Assembly (NCBI GenBank): GCA_903884535.1 | Contig: CAISEZ010000164.1 | Location: 1-64,000 of the forward strand | Direction: 5' to 3' | Origin: an uncultured Verrucomicrobia subdivision 3 bacterium | GTDB lineage: Bacteria > Verrucomicrobiota > Verrucomicrobiia > Limisphaerales > UBA11358 | Length of the DNA: 64,000 bases | In this document: one piece after another, positions 9,429 to 17,461 of the stretch | Layout: each line of letters begins with the position of its first letter | How positions within the stretch are numbered: the first letter of the stretch is position 1 | Position numbers and translations under genes: made by a program | Notes under the pieces: generated by a model | Told to the model about the DNA's origin: nothing | Seen by the model: only the letters and a program-made list of their open reading frames with translations | The model's database searches: none

Positions 9429-10321
9429 GGGTTGGCTTTGGCTGGGTTGGTTGAAATGATTTGGCGGGCGGGTTTGTAAGCTTCGATGGTCCTGCCCTTC
9501 GCAGAAAAGTAATTTTCCAGCGGATTGCCCGGCAAGCTTTTCAGGCCGGCGATGACCTGCGCCGCGTTGAACTGCGCGCCGCTGTCGGTTGTGTGCGTGC
9601 CTTTGTCAGCGAAAAATGTCGCGACCGTTTCCGCGCCGATTATTTTGTAAGCGTCGGTGATGACCATGGTGAGATCGAAATAAAGCGCGCCGTTATTTTT
9701 CGCCACCTGTTGATCCCACGCGGCAAGATTTTCAAAATCGCGGCCGGTTTCCCAGCGCTGCTTGTGCGGAATCGGCGAGCAAATGATCGCGGTCACTCCT
9801 TTCGCCTTCGCGTCGGTGACGAACTTCGCCATATACCAGCCGAAGGTGTGGACGAGTTCCTTCGTGCCGTCGGGCTTGGTGTCCTCCACGGTTTCGTCGC
9901 CGATACCTTTGCCGTCCACCCGGCCTTTCATCGCCGGATCGCCGATGCGCCCCTGATCATTGTGCCCAAACTGGATGATGACAAAATCGCCGGCCTTAAT
10001 GGCGTCCGCGACTTTTTGCCAGCGGCCTTCGGTGAAATAAGTCCGCGCGCTGCGCCCGCCGATGGCGTGGTTGACCACGTTAATTTTATTTGTGTCAAAG
10101 AACGGCGCGATGCGTTCGCCCCAGCCCCACAAGCCCGCGCCGGTGCCGCCGCTGCGCACCGTCGAATCGCCGACGATGTGAAACGTCGGCAGTGAAGCAT
10201 TCGCGACTTTTTCGGCCGCGACTTTCGACGCGTCCACCACGGGACGCTCGTCCTCGGCGGCGAACAGAATTCCGGTTGCAAAAGTCAAAATAATAACCAG
10301 CGGGGCCAGACAGTTTTTCAT
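9425..10321 (-). CDS. SGNH/GDSL esterase, rhamnogalacturonan acetylesterase-like (CE12 type)
   Basis: Secreted esterase of 298 residues with a signal peptide (MKNCLAPLVIILTFATGILFA). The core begins FHIVGDSTVRSGGTGAG with nucleophile Ser53, then GGRSARTYF (block II), FGHND at 118-122 (block III) and ADKGTH with Asp239 and His243 as the likely triad partners. The predicted role is deacetylation of pectic polysaccharide in the periplasm or outside. It closely resembles the next upstream gene over the whole length (both have HTFGWY and a run ending in IP after the central strand), so the pair looks like a tandem duplication. It overlaps the downstream esterase by 4 nt and lies 4 nt after its upstream paralogue. 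Confidence 0.87.
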   Translation of the reverse strand: MKNCLAPLVIILTFATGILFAAEDERPVVDASKVAAEKVANASLPTFHIVGDSTVRSGGTGAGLWGWGERIAPFFDTNKINVVNHAIGGRSARTYFTEGRWQKVADAIKAGDFVIIQFGHNDQGRIGDPAMKGRVDGKGIGDETVEDTKPDGTKELVHTFGWYMAKFVTDAKAKGVTAIICSPIPHKQRWETGRDFENLAAWDQQVAKNNGALYFDLTMVITDAYKIIGAETVATFFADKGTHTTDSGAQFNAAQVIAGLKSLPGNPLENYFSAKGRTIEAYKPARQIISTNPAKANP

Positions 10322-10325
10322 AAAA

Positions 10326-11252
10326 TTATTTCGGTTCGGCGTTTCCTGTGGCTGGCCGCGTCGGGCTTAAATCGGCCGGCCTGACGCCGTTCGCATTTTC
10401 CGAGAAGAACTTCGCCAGCGGATTTTCCGGCAAAGCTTTCAGCCCCGACACGACACACAATGCGTTCGTCTGCGCGCCGGCCAGACTCGTGTGCGGCCCG
10501 GCATTGGCGACGAACAATTCCTTCACCTTTTCCTGACCGAGCGAATCGTATTGCCGCGCGATGATTTCGTGGAGGTCAATGAACGGCGCGTGCGCGGCCT
10601 TGGCCGCATTCGCGGCCCAGACGGCGGCACTGTTGGCTGCCGGTCGTGCCACGGTGCCATTGTGCCAGGTGTTGCGGGGAATCAGCGAGCAGATCACCGG
10701 CGTGGCACCTTTCGCGCGGGCCTCGGCGATCATTTTCATTTCATACCAGCCGAAGGTGTGAACCGTCTCGAACTTTTTTGTAATCTGGTTCGTGATGTCC
10801 TGCGACTCGTCGCCGATGCCGTGCAATTCGCCGCGCGCGCGTGACGCGTCGTTGACCTGCCCGCCGTTCGTGCCGAACTGCATGAGGACAAAATCACCGG
10901 GCTTGATGAGCGCCAGTGTGCGCGGCCAGAAATCGCGGTAAAAGGTGCGGCTGGTCGTGCCCCCGAGCGCACGGTTGACCACGTTGATTTTGCTCGTGTC
11001 AAAAAACGCCGCGAGCTGGTCGCCCCAGCCCCATTGTCCGCCGGTGCCGTCGCCGCGTCCGTTGCGCACGGTGGAGTCGCCGACGAGAAACAGCGACGGC
11101 AGATTGGTGTTCGCCGGAAAATTTTCGCGCCGCGCGGAAATCTGCGTTTCATTTTTCGGCTGGCCGTCAACAAACTGGGCAAAACTGCTCGTTGGCAGCA
11201 ATCCAGAAAAGACTGCCATGCCGAGAACGATCAAGAGCTGGTGTGGTTTCAT
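10326..11252 (-). CDS. SGNH/GDSL esterase paralogue with substituted catalytic residues
   Basis: Secreted 308-residue member of the same CE12-like family (signal peptide MKPHQLLIVLGMAVFSGLLP...FA). The nucleophile block LFLVGDSTVRNG (Ser60) and the block II motif GGTTSRTFY are intact. Block III reads FGTNGG where the paralogues have FGHND. The last block reads VANAGPH, so Asn249 replaces the Asp of the Asp-His pair while His253 is kept. SGNH enzymes can tolerate loss of the Asp, but two changes together make reduced or altered activity plausible. It is the fourth gene of the pectin operon, 16 nt after the sialate-esterase-type gene. Either a specialised or a decaying duplicate would fit. Confidence 0.82.
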   Translation of the reverse strand: MKPHQLLIVLGMAVFSGLLPTSSFAQFVDGQPKNETQISARRENFPANTNLPSLFLVGDSTVRNGRGDGTGGQWGWGDQLAAFFDTSKINVVNRALGGTTSRTFYRDFWPRTLALIKPGDFVLMQFGTNGGQVNDASRARGELHGIGDESQDITNQITKKFETVHTFGWYEMKMIAEARAKGATPVICSLIPRNTWHNGTVARPAANSAAVWAANAAKAAHAPFIDLHEIIARQYDSLGQEKVKELFVANAGPHTSLAGAQTNALCVVSGLKALPENPLAKFFSENANGVRPADLSPTRPATGNAEPK

Positions 11253-11268
11253 TTGGTTTTGGAATTAT

Positions 11269-12870
11269 TCACTGGTTCAAATCAAACTTCGGCTCGTCCG
11301 AGCGAAATTGCACAGCCGGCAAACCCGCTGCGTTGTAAAGATGGCCGCCATCAGGAAAGTTCACCCAGGCATAGCGCACGGCGACGGGCGTGGAGATTTC
11401 CGGGCTGCTGACGATGACCGTTTTGCCGTCAATCTTCGCCTCGGCGGAAACGAACTTTCCGTCCGCACCCGCGAGGGTGAACCATTTCAAAGTTCCGTCG
11501 CGCGCAACCAGTCCGTCCGCGTGCGAAAAGTTCACGCGGATGGAATCACCCTCGACTTTCATGGATTCATACACCGGACCGGAAAATTCAATCTTGCGGC
11601 CATAAACCTTTGCCAGCGCGATGCGCGACAGGCGGTCGCCCACGTCCTGTTTATTTTTCGGATGGACATTTTTGCGCTCGCCGATGTCCGTTGCAACCGC
11701 CATGCCGGTGTTTGGCAATGAAAGCAACGTCGCCTGGGCCTCGCGGACTTGCGGGCTGTTGCTCGCGGCTTCCTGGCCCGCGAGTTGGACGATGTAAAAT
11801 GGAAATTCGCCTTCGCCCCACCGTTTGCGCCAGTCGCGGATGAGCGTCGCCTGCACGCGCGGATAAAGTTCGATGCCGCCTTTGCTGGCATCAACGATGG
11901 ATTCGCCCTGATACCAGATGCCGCCGCGGATTGCGAACGGAATGATGGGGTTGATCATGCCGTTGAAAAGCACAGTCGCGTTGTGCTGATCTTGCACTGG
12001 ATCACGCGGAGTGCCGCCGCCGCGTCGGCGTCTGCCGGTGACTGTGTTGGTAGAACTGCCTGCGGTGTTTGTGCTGGCTGCGATGTCATTCGTGGCCGAC
12101 ACGTCTTCGGAACGCGGCGGCGCGACGACCGGCGGCGGGTTGGTGCGAAAATGTTCCACCGCCGCGTCGAAGCGTTCGAGCATCGGTTTCAATTTCAAAT
12201 CCCTGGCTAGGGCTTCACGGCGAATCCACGCCTCGGCTGTGCTCGCGCCAAACGCCTCGGTGATGACACCTACCGGAACTTTAATTTCACGTTGCAGATC
12301 GCGCGCAAAAAAATAACCGACGGCGGAAAACGCCGGCGCGTTTTCCGGCGTGCAAACTTTCCATTCGCCGCCAACATTTGCCTGCGGCGCGAAGGCTTTT
12401 GCCGCCTCGCCGGTGAACATGCGGATGAGCGGATAATTAGCGGCGGCGATCTCCGCTCCCTCGTTTGTGACGCCTGCGAAATATTTCACTTTTTTCGACA
12501 TGGAAAAATCCATGTTCGACTGGCCGGATGCGAGCCACACTTCGCCGACGAGCACGTCTTCGCATTTTAGATTTTCGATCGGCGATTGATGATTGCCGGT
12601 GACGACGAGTTCACGCGGTTCCGCACTGGCTTTCATCGGTTTGAGCTTCACGTTCCATTTGCCATCGGCATCCGCCGTCGTGGAAAGTTTTTGGCCGGCA
12701 AATTCGACCGTGATGGGTTCACCGGGTTCGGCGGAGCCCCAAACTGGGACTTTCATTTCGCATTGCAAAACCATGTGGCTGGTAAAAGGGCTGGCCAGCT
12801 TCACCTCGGCTAGCAGCGGGCCGGTTGTCAGCAACAGGGCGACCAGGGTGGATGAAAATGTTTTATTCAT
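11269..12870 (-). CDS. Sialate O-acetylesterase-family carbohydrate esterase (SASA domain)
   Basis: Secreted esterase of 533 residues; signal peptide to about residue 21. The family signature WLASGQSNMDFS carries nucleophile Ser118. IRGGIWYQGES lies in the second half, and KNVHPKNKQDVGDRL contains the probable catalytic His. In bacteria this family often deacetylates plant polysaccharides rather than sialic acid, and the operon context (GH2, GH53, CE12) points to acetylated pectin side chains. An unusual low-complexity insert of about 45 residues (from about 245; Ser/Thr/Asn/Ala-rich, then RRRRGGGTPRD) precedes the VLFNGMINPIIPFAIRG strand. The spacing to its neighbours (9 and 16 nt) supports co-transcription. 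Confidence 0.85.
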   Translation of the reverse strand: MNKTFSSTLVALLLTTGPLLAEVKLASPFTSHMVLQCEMKVPVWGSAEPGEPITVEFAGQKLSTTADADGKWNVKLKPMKASAEPRELVVTGNHQSPIENLKCEDVLVGEVWLASGQSNMDFSMSKKVKYFAGVTNEGAEIAAANYPLIRMFTGEAAKAFAPQANVGGEWKVCTPENAPAFSAVGYFFARDLQREIKVPVGVITEAFGASTAEAWIRREALARDLKLKPMLERFDAAVEHFRTNPPPVVAPPRSEDVSATNDIAASTNTAGSSTNTVTGRRRRGGGTPRDPVQDQHNATVLFNGMINPIIPFAIRGGIWYQGESIVDASKGGIELYPRVQATLIRDWRKRWGEGEFPFYIVQLAGQEAASNSPQVREAQATLLSLPNTGMAVATDIGERKNVHPKNKQDVGDRLSRIALAKVYGRKIEFSGPVYESMKVEGDSIRVNFSHADGLVARDGTLKWFTLAGADGKFVSAEAKIDGKTVIVSSPEISTPVAVRYAWVNFPDGGHLYNAAGLPAVQFRSDEPKFDLNQ

Positions 12871-12879
12871 GGGGAAAAA

Positions 12880-13959
12880 TTATTGGCCGGCCTTGCGTGG
12901 TAGCGGCAGCGTGTATTTGTCAAAGACGTTCAGCACGGGCAGCGAGTTTCCGTTTTCGTCAAAAAATCCGCGGGCACCGCGGTTGCCCGTCGCCGGCTCC
13001 CACCAAAAGATTCCTTTGCAACGTTCGCCGGGCGTTTGCAGCGCGATGCGCGTCACCTCGTCCAGAAAATCGCGCTGGCCTGCGGGCGATTCAGGAAACG
13101 GCGCGGCGTGGCCCTTGAAATCATTCCCCGCGCGCCAGTTGTAGCCTGTCTCCACAATCATGACCTCTTTGCCGTAAGTTTCCGCCGCGAGCGCCAGGTT
13201 CTCGCGCAAGTCCATCAGCGTCCCATGCCAGCGCGGATAATATGAAAGCCCGATGACATCGTAGGCAATACCACGCCGTTTCAAATTGTCGAAAAACCAT
13301 TTCGTCTTCGCCACATTGCCGCCGGTGTCGGTGTGGATCATGATGCGCGGCGGGGGATTGGTGCCGCGCCCGGCGGCGACGCCCCGGATGCCGGCGCGAA
13401 GATAATCGGAGAAATTGTCCCAGTGCGCCGGCAGTTTTCCGTCCGGCCACAACATGCCCGCTGTGACTTCGTTCCCGATTTGCACCATGTCCGGCAGCAC
13501 GCCCGCGTCGCGAAAGGCGGCGATGGTGTCGCGCGTGTATTCAAAAACTTTTTTCGTTCGAGCCTTGTGCGATAAATTAGTCCACGCGCCCGGCGTCGGC
13601 TGCTTGCCGGGATCGGCCCAGGAATTGGCGTAGTGAAAATCGAGCAGGAATTTGTAGCGGAGCTTTTTTGCGTCCTGCGCCATCGCCAACGTGTATTTCA
13701 AGTCGTTCGGTAGATTGTTGCTCACCGGCTCGACGAAGAGGCGCAGGCGAATCCAGTTGTAACCGTGGTTTTTGAAAATGTGCAAGCCTGGCAGCGCATT
13801 CGTGCCGTCCTTGAAAACAACGCCGCGCGCCTCGGCCTGCTTCAAAAATGACAAGTCCGCGCCCAAAGCAAACTCCGAAGCCTGCGAAGAATTTGCGCCG
13901 ACGCAAAAAATAAAAATTACCGCGCCGAATCGGGCGGCAAGCTGGCGGGCAATTTTCAT
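12880..13959 (-). CDS. Arabinogalactan endo-beta-1,4-galactanase, GH53
   Basis: Secreted 359-residue enzyme predicted to cut beta-1,4-galactan, a side chain of rhamnogalacturonan I. I chose ATG 13959 because the longer frame opens with TTG and because MKIARQLAARFGAVIFIFCVGA makes a good signal peptide. The TIM-barrel domain covers nearly all of the mature protein (FALGADLSFLKQAEARGVVF, NWIRLRLFVEP, FLLDFHYANSWADPGKQ). VQIGNEVTAGMLWP contains the acid/base Glu, and EVMIVETGYNW the nucleophile Glu. Length is normal for the family. It is the second gene of the operon, 47 nt after the GH2 gene and 9 nt before the SASA esterase; with the GH2 enzyme it would convert galactan to galactose. Confidence 0.9.
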   Translation of the reverse strand: MKIARQLAARFGAVIFIFCVGANSSQASEFALGADLSFLKQAEARGVVFKDGTNALPGLHIFKNHGYNWIRLRLFVEPVSNNLPNDLKYTLAMAQDAKKLRYKFLLDFHYANSWADPGKQPTPGAWTNLSHKARTKKVFEYTRDTIAAFRDAGVLPDMVQIGNEVTAGMLWPDGKLPAHWDNFSDYLRAGIRGVAAGRGTNPPPRIMIHTDTGGNVAKTKWFFDNLKRRGIAYDVIGLSYYPRWHGTLMDLRENLALAAETYGKEVMIVETGYNWRAGNDFKGHAAPFPESPAGQRDFLDEVTRIALQTPGERCKGIFWWEPATGNRGARGFFDENGNSLPVLNVFDKYTLPLPRKAGQ

Positions 13960-14006
13960 TTGGAGACGCAATTGATTTTTAAACCATGCCAGAATGCCGC
14001 GCTAAT

Positions 14007-16388
14007 TCATCTCGTCAGTTCTGGCGATGCCTTGAGCGTGATGGCGTCCGGTTTCAATCCGGCGGCGGCCGCGGTCAATGTGATTCGGTTGGAAGCCGCG
14101 GTGGCTTTCACAAAAGCCACGGCTTCACCTTGGAACGCGTGGCGCGATTCCGCCTGAAACTGTTCGTGGCCGCTGTTGTCCGCGTTGTCCCCGGCGGCGA
14201 TCGCGCCCGGCCCGGTAACTTTAAATGAGATTAAATCAGCCGCCCGCGGAACCTCGACGCCTTTCGCGTCCACGATTTTCGCGCGCACGATGGCAATGTT
14301 ATCAAATCCCGGCGAAAGTTTTTTGGTTTCGGTGGACAAAATAATTTTCGCCGGTTTGCCGGCGGTGACGAGTTCATCCGTCGCGACAATTTTTCCGTGG
14401 TTGCGCGCCACGGCCTTGATTTTTCCAGGCGCAAACGGAACATTCCAAAGGCGCGGCGCGGCGTCGGCATTGATGGTTTTCGCGCCCAGCGATATTCCAT
14501 TCAAAAATAATTCCACTTCCTTGCAGTTGGAATAAATTTCCACGTTCTCGTCGTGCGGCGACAGATGTTTTGGCGTCCAGTCGGAAAACAAAACCTGCGT
14601 GTGCCGTTCCTCCGCGCCGTAGCCGGGATCCGTCGGCATCAAATCCGTGTTGGCCACGCGGCGCGCGATGGCGACCATCGGCGTGGCGCACCACCAGCTC
14701 TCGCGTTCGCGACCGAGCGGACGAATGGCCCCGGTGCGATCCAGCAAGCCGGAGCCGTGGCCGACCACCGGCCAGCGCCGCGACTCGCCGAGATAATCAA
14801 TGCCCGTCCATAAAAACTGGCCGGCGTAAGCGGCGTGGTCGCGCACGGCCGTCCACTGGTTGCGGTCATGCGTGTTTTCCGTGCCGACAATTTTGCGGGC
14901 CGGCTTTTGCTCGTGCGCGGCGAGAATTTCCTTTTCGCGATAATTTTGTCCGACCACGTCGAGCATATCCGCGAGGCCGTCGTCATAATCGTGGCTCACG
15001 TTCGGTCGGAACAACGCCTGTGTCACCGGCCGCGTCGGGTCGGCTTCGTGTGCGACGGCGACCAGGTCCGACAAAATGCGCTTGGCCTTGTCCGCCTGCG
15101 GCGTGTCGTGAATCTCGTTACCGACACTGTAAAGAATGACGCTGGGATGATTGCGGTCGCGCAGAATGGCGTCGCGCTCGTCCGTTTTCGACCACGCATC
15201 GAAATACAAATGATAATCGAACGGATTTTTTGCGACCGTCCAGCAGTCGAACATTTCGTCCATCACGAGAAAACCGAGTCGGTCGCATAAATCCAGAAAT
15301 TCCGGCGCAGGCGGATTGTGCGCGGTGCGAATCGCATTCACACCGAGCGATTGCAAGGTTTTCAACCGCGCCTCCCAAATCGCCAGCGGCACCGCCGCGC
15401 CGAACGCGCCGCCGTCGGCGTGCAGGCAAACGCCGTTGAGCTTGAAATTCTTTCCATTCAGCCAGAACCCGGTGTCGGCTTCAAAATGCGCGTCGCGGAT
15501 GCCGAAGGCGGTCGTCTGTTCATCCAAAACTTTTCCGCTGTCACGAATCTCACTGACGACGTGGTAAAGTTCCGGCGCGTCGAGATTCCAGAGCTGCGGT
15601 TTTGAAAAAACAATTTGCGGCGAGAATTTTTCCGCCGCACCGGCGGCAATCTGCCCGTCCATTTGAACCACGGCCACGGTTTTTCCGCTTGGCGAAATCA
15701 GCCGTGTTTGCAGGGTGATTTTGCGGTCGGAAGCGGATTCGTTGGTCAGGGTTGCTGCAATGCTCACCGTCGCGGCGGCGGCGGAAATTTTTGGCGTGCT
15801 GACAAACACGCCATTTTCCGCGAAGTGAACTGGCGCGGTCGCTACAAGCCGCACATGCCGGTAAATCCCCGCGCCGGCATACCAGCGCGACGCCGGCTGC
15901 GCCGAAGTGTCCGCGCGGACGGCGAGGACATTTGCCGCGCTGTCGCCGAAATTTAGCACCGTGCCGGTCAGTTCGTAGCGGAAACCAACGTAGCCATTCG
16001 GGCGGCGGCCGAGGTGATGGCCGTTAATCCACACGTCGCTGTTGGCCATCACTCCATCGAACTCCACAAACACGCGCCGCCCCAAAAAATCATTCGGTAA
16101 TGAAAAAGATTTGCGATACCACGCCACGCCGCTCGGCAGAAATGCGCCCGCGCCGCCGGCCAGATTCGTTTCCGCGAACGGCCCGGCGATGCTCCAGTCG
16201 TGCGGCAGGCTGACCGTTTTCCATCTTGAATCATCAAAGCCGGAATCTTCAGCGCCGGGCGCATCACCTTGGAAAAAATGCCAACCGGCGTCAAAAGGTT
16301 CCGAGACACGGGCCGATGCCGCCGGGGCATTGATCAGTATCAAGGCAAAAGCCAGGGCGGCGAGCGAAACAGTCGGCGTGATTTTCAT
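14007..16388 (-). CDS. Glycoside hydrolase family 2 protein, probable beta-galactosidase
   Basis: Secreted enzyme of about 793 residues. ATG 16388 starts a clean signal peptide (MKITPTVSLAALAFALILIN); in-frame starts at 16406 and 16433 would add a non-signal-like prefix. Domain order is the GH2 one: sugar-binding jelly roll (SEPFDAGWHFFQGDAPG, VSLPHDWSI), immunoglobulin-like domain, then the TIM barrel with LNGKNFKLNGVCLHAD, NAIRTAHNPP, SVGNEIHD (acid/base Glu) and KIVGTENTHDR (probable nucleophile Glu). C-terminal domains include a DUF4982-like segment (VELFLNGISLGAKT) and an Ig-like domain. It is the first gene of the six-gene operon and probably removes terminal galactose from oligosaccharides released by the GH53 enzyme. 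Other exo-beta-glycosidase specificities in GH2 cannot be excluded. Confidence 0.85.
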   Translation of the reverse strand: MKITPTVSLAALAFALILINAPAASARVSEPFDAGWHFFQGDAPGAEDSGFDDSRWKTVSLPHDWSIAGPFAETNLAGGAGAFLPSGVAWYRKSFSLPNDFLGRRVFVEFDGVMANSDVWINGHHLGRRPNGYVGFRYELTGTVLNFGDSAANVLAVRADTSAQPASRWYAGAGIYRHVRLVATAPVHFAENGVFVSTPKISAAAATVSIAATLTNESASDRKITLQTRLISPSGKTVAVVQMDGQIAAGAAEKFSPQIVFSKPQLWNLDAPELYHVVSEIRDSGKVLDEQTTAFGIRDAHFEADTGFWLNGKNFKLNGVCLHADGGAFGAAVPLAIWEARLKTLQSLGVNAIRTAHNPPAPEFLDLCDRLGFLVMDEMFDCWTVAKNPFDYHLYFDAWSKTDERDAILRDRNHPSVILYSVGNEIHDTPQADKAKRILSDLVAVAHEADPTRPVTQALFRPNVSHDYDDGLADMLDVVGQNYREKEILAAHEQKPARKIVGTENTHDRNQWTAVRDHAAYAGQFLWTGIDYLGESRRWPVVGHGSGLLDRTGAIRPLGRERESWWCATPMVAIARRVANTDLMPTDPGYGAEERHTQVLFSDWTPKHLSPHDENVEIYSNCKEVELFLNGISLGAKTINADAAPRLWNVPFAPGKIKAVARNHGKIVATDELVTAGKPAKIILSTETKKLSPGFDNIAIVRAKIVDAKGVEVPRAADLISFKVTGPGAIAAGDNADNSGHEQFQAESRHAFQGEAVAFVKATAASNRITLTAAAAGLKPDAITLKASPELTR

Positions 16389-16417
16389 CTGGGTTTGGAC
16401 GGCCATTGTCCGGCAAA

Positions 16418-16439
16418 GGTGACGCGGGCACAAGTCACC
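16418..16439. promoter_or_regulatory. Inverted repeat in the divergent GH2-operon/UDG promoter region
   Basis: GGTGAC and GTCACC form a perfect 6-bp inverted repeat separated by 10 nt. It sits 30-51 nt upstream of the GH2 start and about 53 nt upstream of the oppositely oriented glycosylase start, where an operator for the pectin operon would be expected. The spacing does not fit CRP, and no regulator gene is nearby, so the function is a guess. Confidence 0.3.
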
Positions 16440-16491
16440 CGAACTGTGGATGGCGGATTGCGCTTCGCCGCGCAGCCGCTAGCATGAATTC

Positions 16492-17427
16492 ATGTCCGAC
16501 AGCTACCGGCAATTGCTCGACGCGACCATCCAGCACGTCGAAAGTTTGAAAGCGCGCGGCGTGCGGCACGTCGCCGTTGCGCCGGAAACGCTCCGCGCGC
16601 TGGCGCAACCGGCGGCGAAATTTCCCATCGCCAATTATCAAGCGCAAGTTGAAAAACAGCCTGCACCGCTGCCAGAAGGTTTGGCTAAAAAATCGGAAAT
16701 CGGAAATCGGAAATCGGAAACTGATTTGAGCCTCCCCGCGTCGGCTGCTACGAACAACGATGTTTCGCCGGTTCAATCCGCAATCCGCAATCTGCAATCC
16801 GCAATGGACAAATCCGCCGCCTTCGCCGCGCTGCGCGAACGCGCGCTGGCCTGTGTGAAGTGTCCGAACCTCGCCGAGTCGCGCAAGAACGTAGTTTTTG
16901 GCGTGGGTAGCATTGACGCGCAGCTGATGTTTGTCGGCGAGGCGCCGGGTGTCGATGAAGATGAGCAGGGCGAGCCGTTCGTGGGCGCTGCAGGACAGTT
17001 GCTTGCCAGAATCATTCTCGCGACCGGGCTGTCGCGCGCCGACGTTTACATCGCCAACATTTTAAAATGCCGGCCGGACACGCCCGGTCAGTCCGCCGGC
17101 AACCGCAAGCCCACGCCCGCCGAAATGCAGACGTGCGTTCCGTTTTTGCACGAGCAGATTGATTTGATCCGGCCCAAAGTCATCGTCGCGCTCGGTGCCA
17201 CGGCAGTGGAAGGATTGCTCGGCAAGACCGTCGGTATCACGAAACTGCGCGGCCACTGGCAGACGTATCGCGGCACGCCGCTGATGCCGACGTATCATCC
17301 GGCGTATTTGCTGCGCAACCAGGCGATGAGCGAGAAACGCCGCGTGTGGGAAGACATGCTGGCGGCGATGGAAAAACTCGAAATGCCCATCAGCGAGAAG
17401 CAGCGTAATTTCTTTTTGAAGGCGTAA
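16492..17427 (+). CDS. Uracil-DNA glycosylase, family 4 type, Fe-S, with extended repeat-bearing linker
   Basis: Base-excision repair enzyme that removes uracil from DNA. The catalytic domain covers about residues 108-311. Cys121, Cys124 (CVKC), Cys193 and Cys215 are the expected 4Fe-4S ligands; LMFVGEAPGVDEDEQGEPF is the active-site motif, and LMPTYHPAYLLRN holds the conserved His. The first 45 residues form an unassigned helical segment (YRQLLDATIQHVESLKARGV). Residues about 46-107 are a low-complexity linker encoded partly by two different heptamer arrays (AAATCGG x4 and CAATCCG x4). Family-4 enzymes are commonly near 200-250 residues, so the extra length is in the N-terminal segment and linker. 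It converges with msrB 34 bp away; no terminator was seen there. Confidence 0.88.
   Translation: MSDSYRQLLDATIQHVESLKARGVRHVAVAPETLRALAQPAAKFPIANYQAQVEKQPAPLPEGLAKKSEIGNRKSETDLSLPASAATNNDVSPVQSAIRNLQSAMDKSAAFAALRERALACVKCPNLAESRKNVVFGVGSIDAQLMFVGEAPGVDEDEQGEPFVGAAGQLLARIILATGLSRADVYIANILKCRPDTPGQSAGNRKPTPAEMQTCVPFLHEQIDLIRPKVIVALGATAVEGLLGKTVGITKLRGHWQTYRGTPLMPTYHPAYLLRNQAMSEKRRVWEDMLAAMEKLEMPISEKQRNFFLKA
16690..16724. repeat. Heptamer array (AAATCGG)4 inside the glycosylase gene
   Basis: Four perfect AAATCGG units at 16690-16717 are followed by a degenerate AAACTGA. They encode the stretch KSEIGNRKSET in the interdomain linker and keep the frame open. Confidence 0.9.
16774..16807. repeat. 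Heptamer array (CAATCCG)4 inside the glycosylase gene
   Basis: Units CAATCCG, CAATCCG, CAATCTG and CAATCCG run from 16774 to 16801, followed by CAATGG. They encode QSAIRNLQSAM, just before the catalytic domain. This is a second, different heptamer in the same linker, 50 bp after the first. Confidence 0.88.
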
Positions 17428-17461
17428 TTTTTTAGACAGAATCTCTGCCCAGCTAGTAGTT

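Noticed and set aside
9425-11252. Calling the two shorter SGNH proteins lipases or sialidases
   Set aside because: The GDSTV block and operon context fit CE12-type polysaccharide acetylesterases better.
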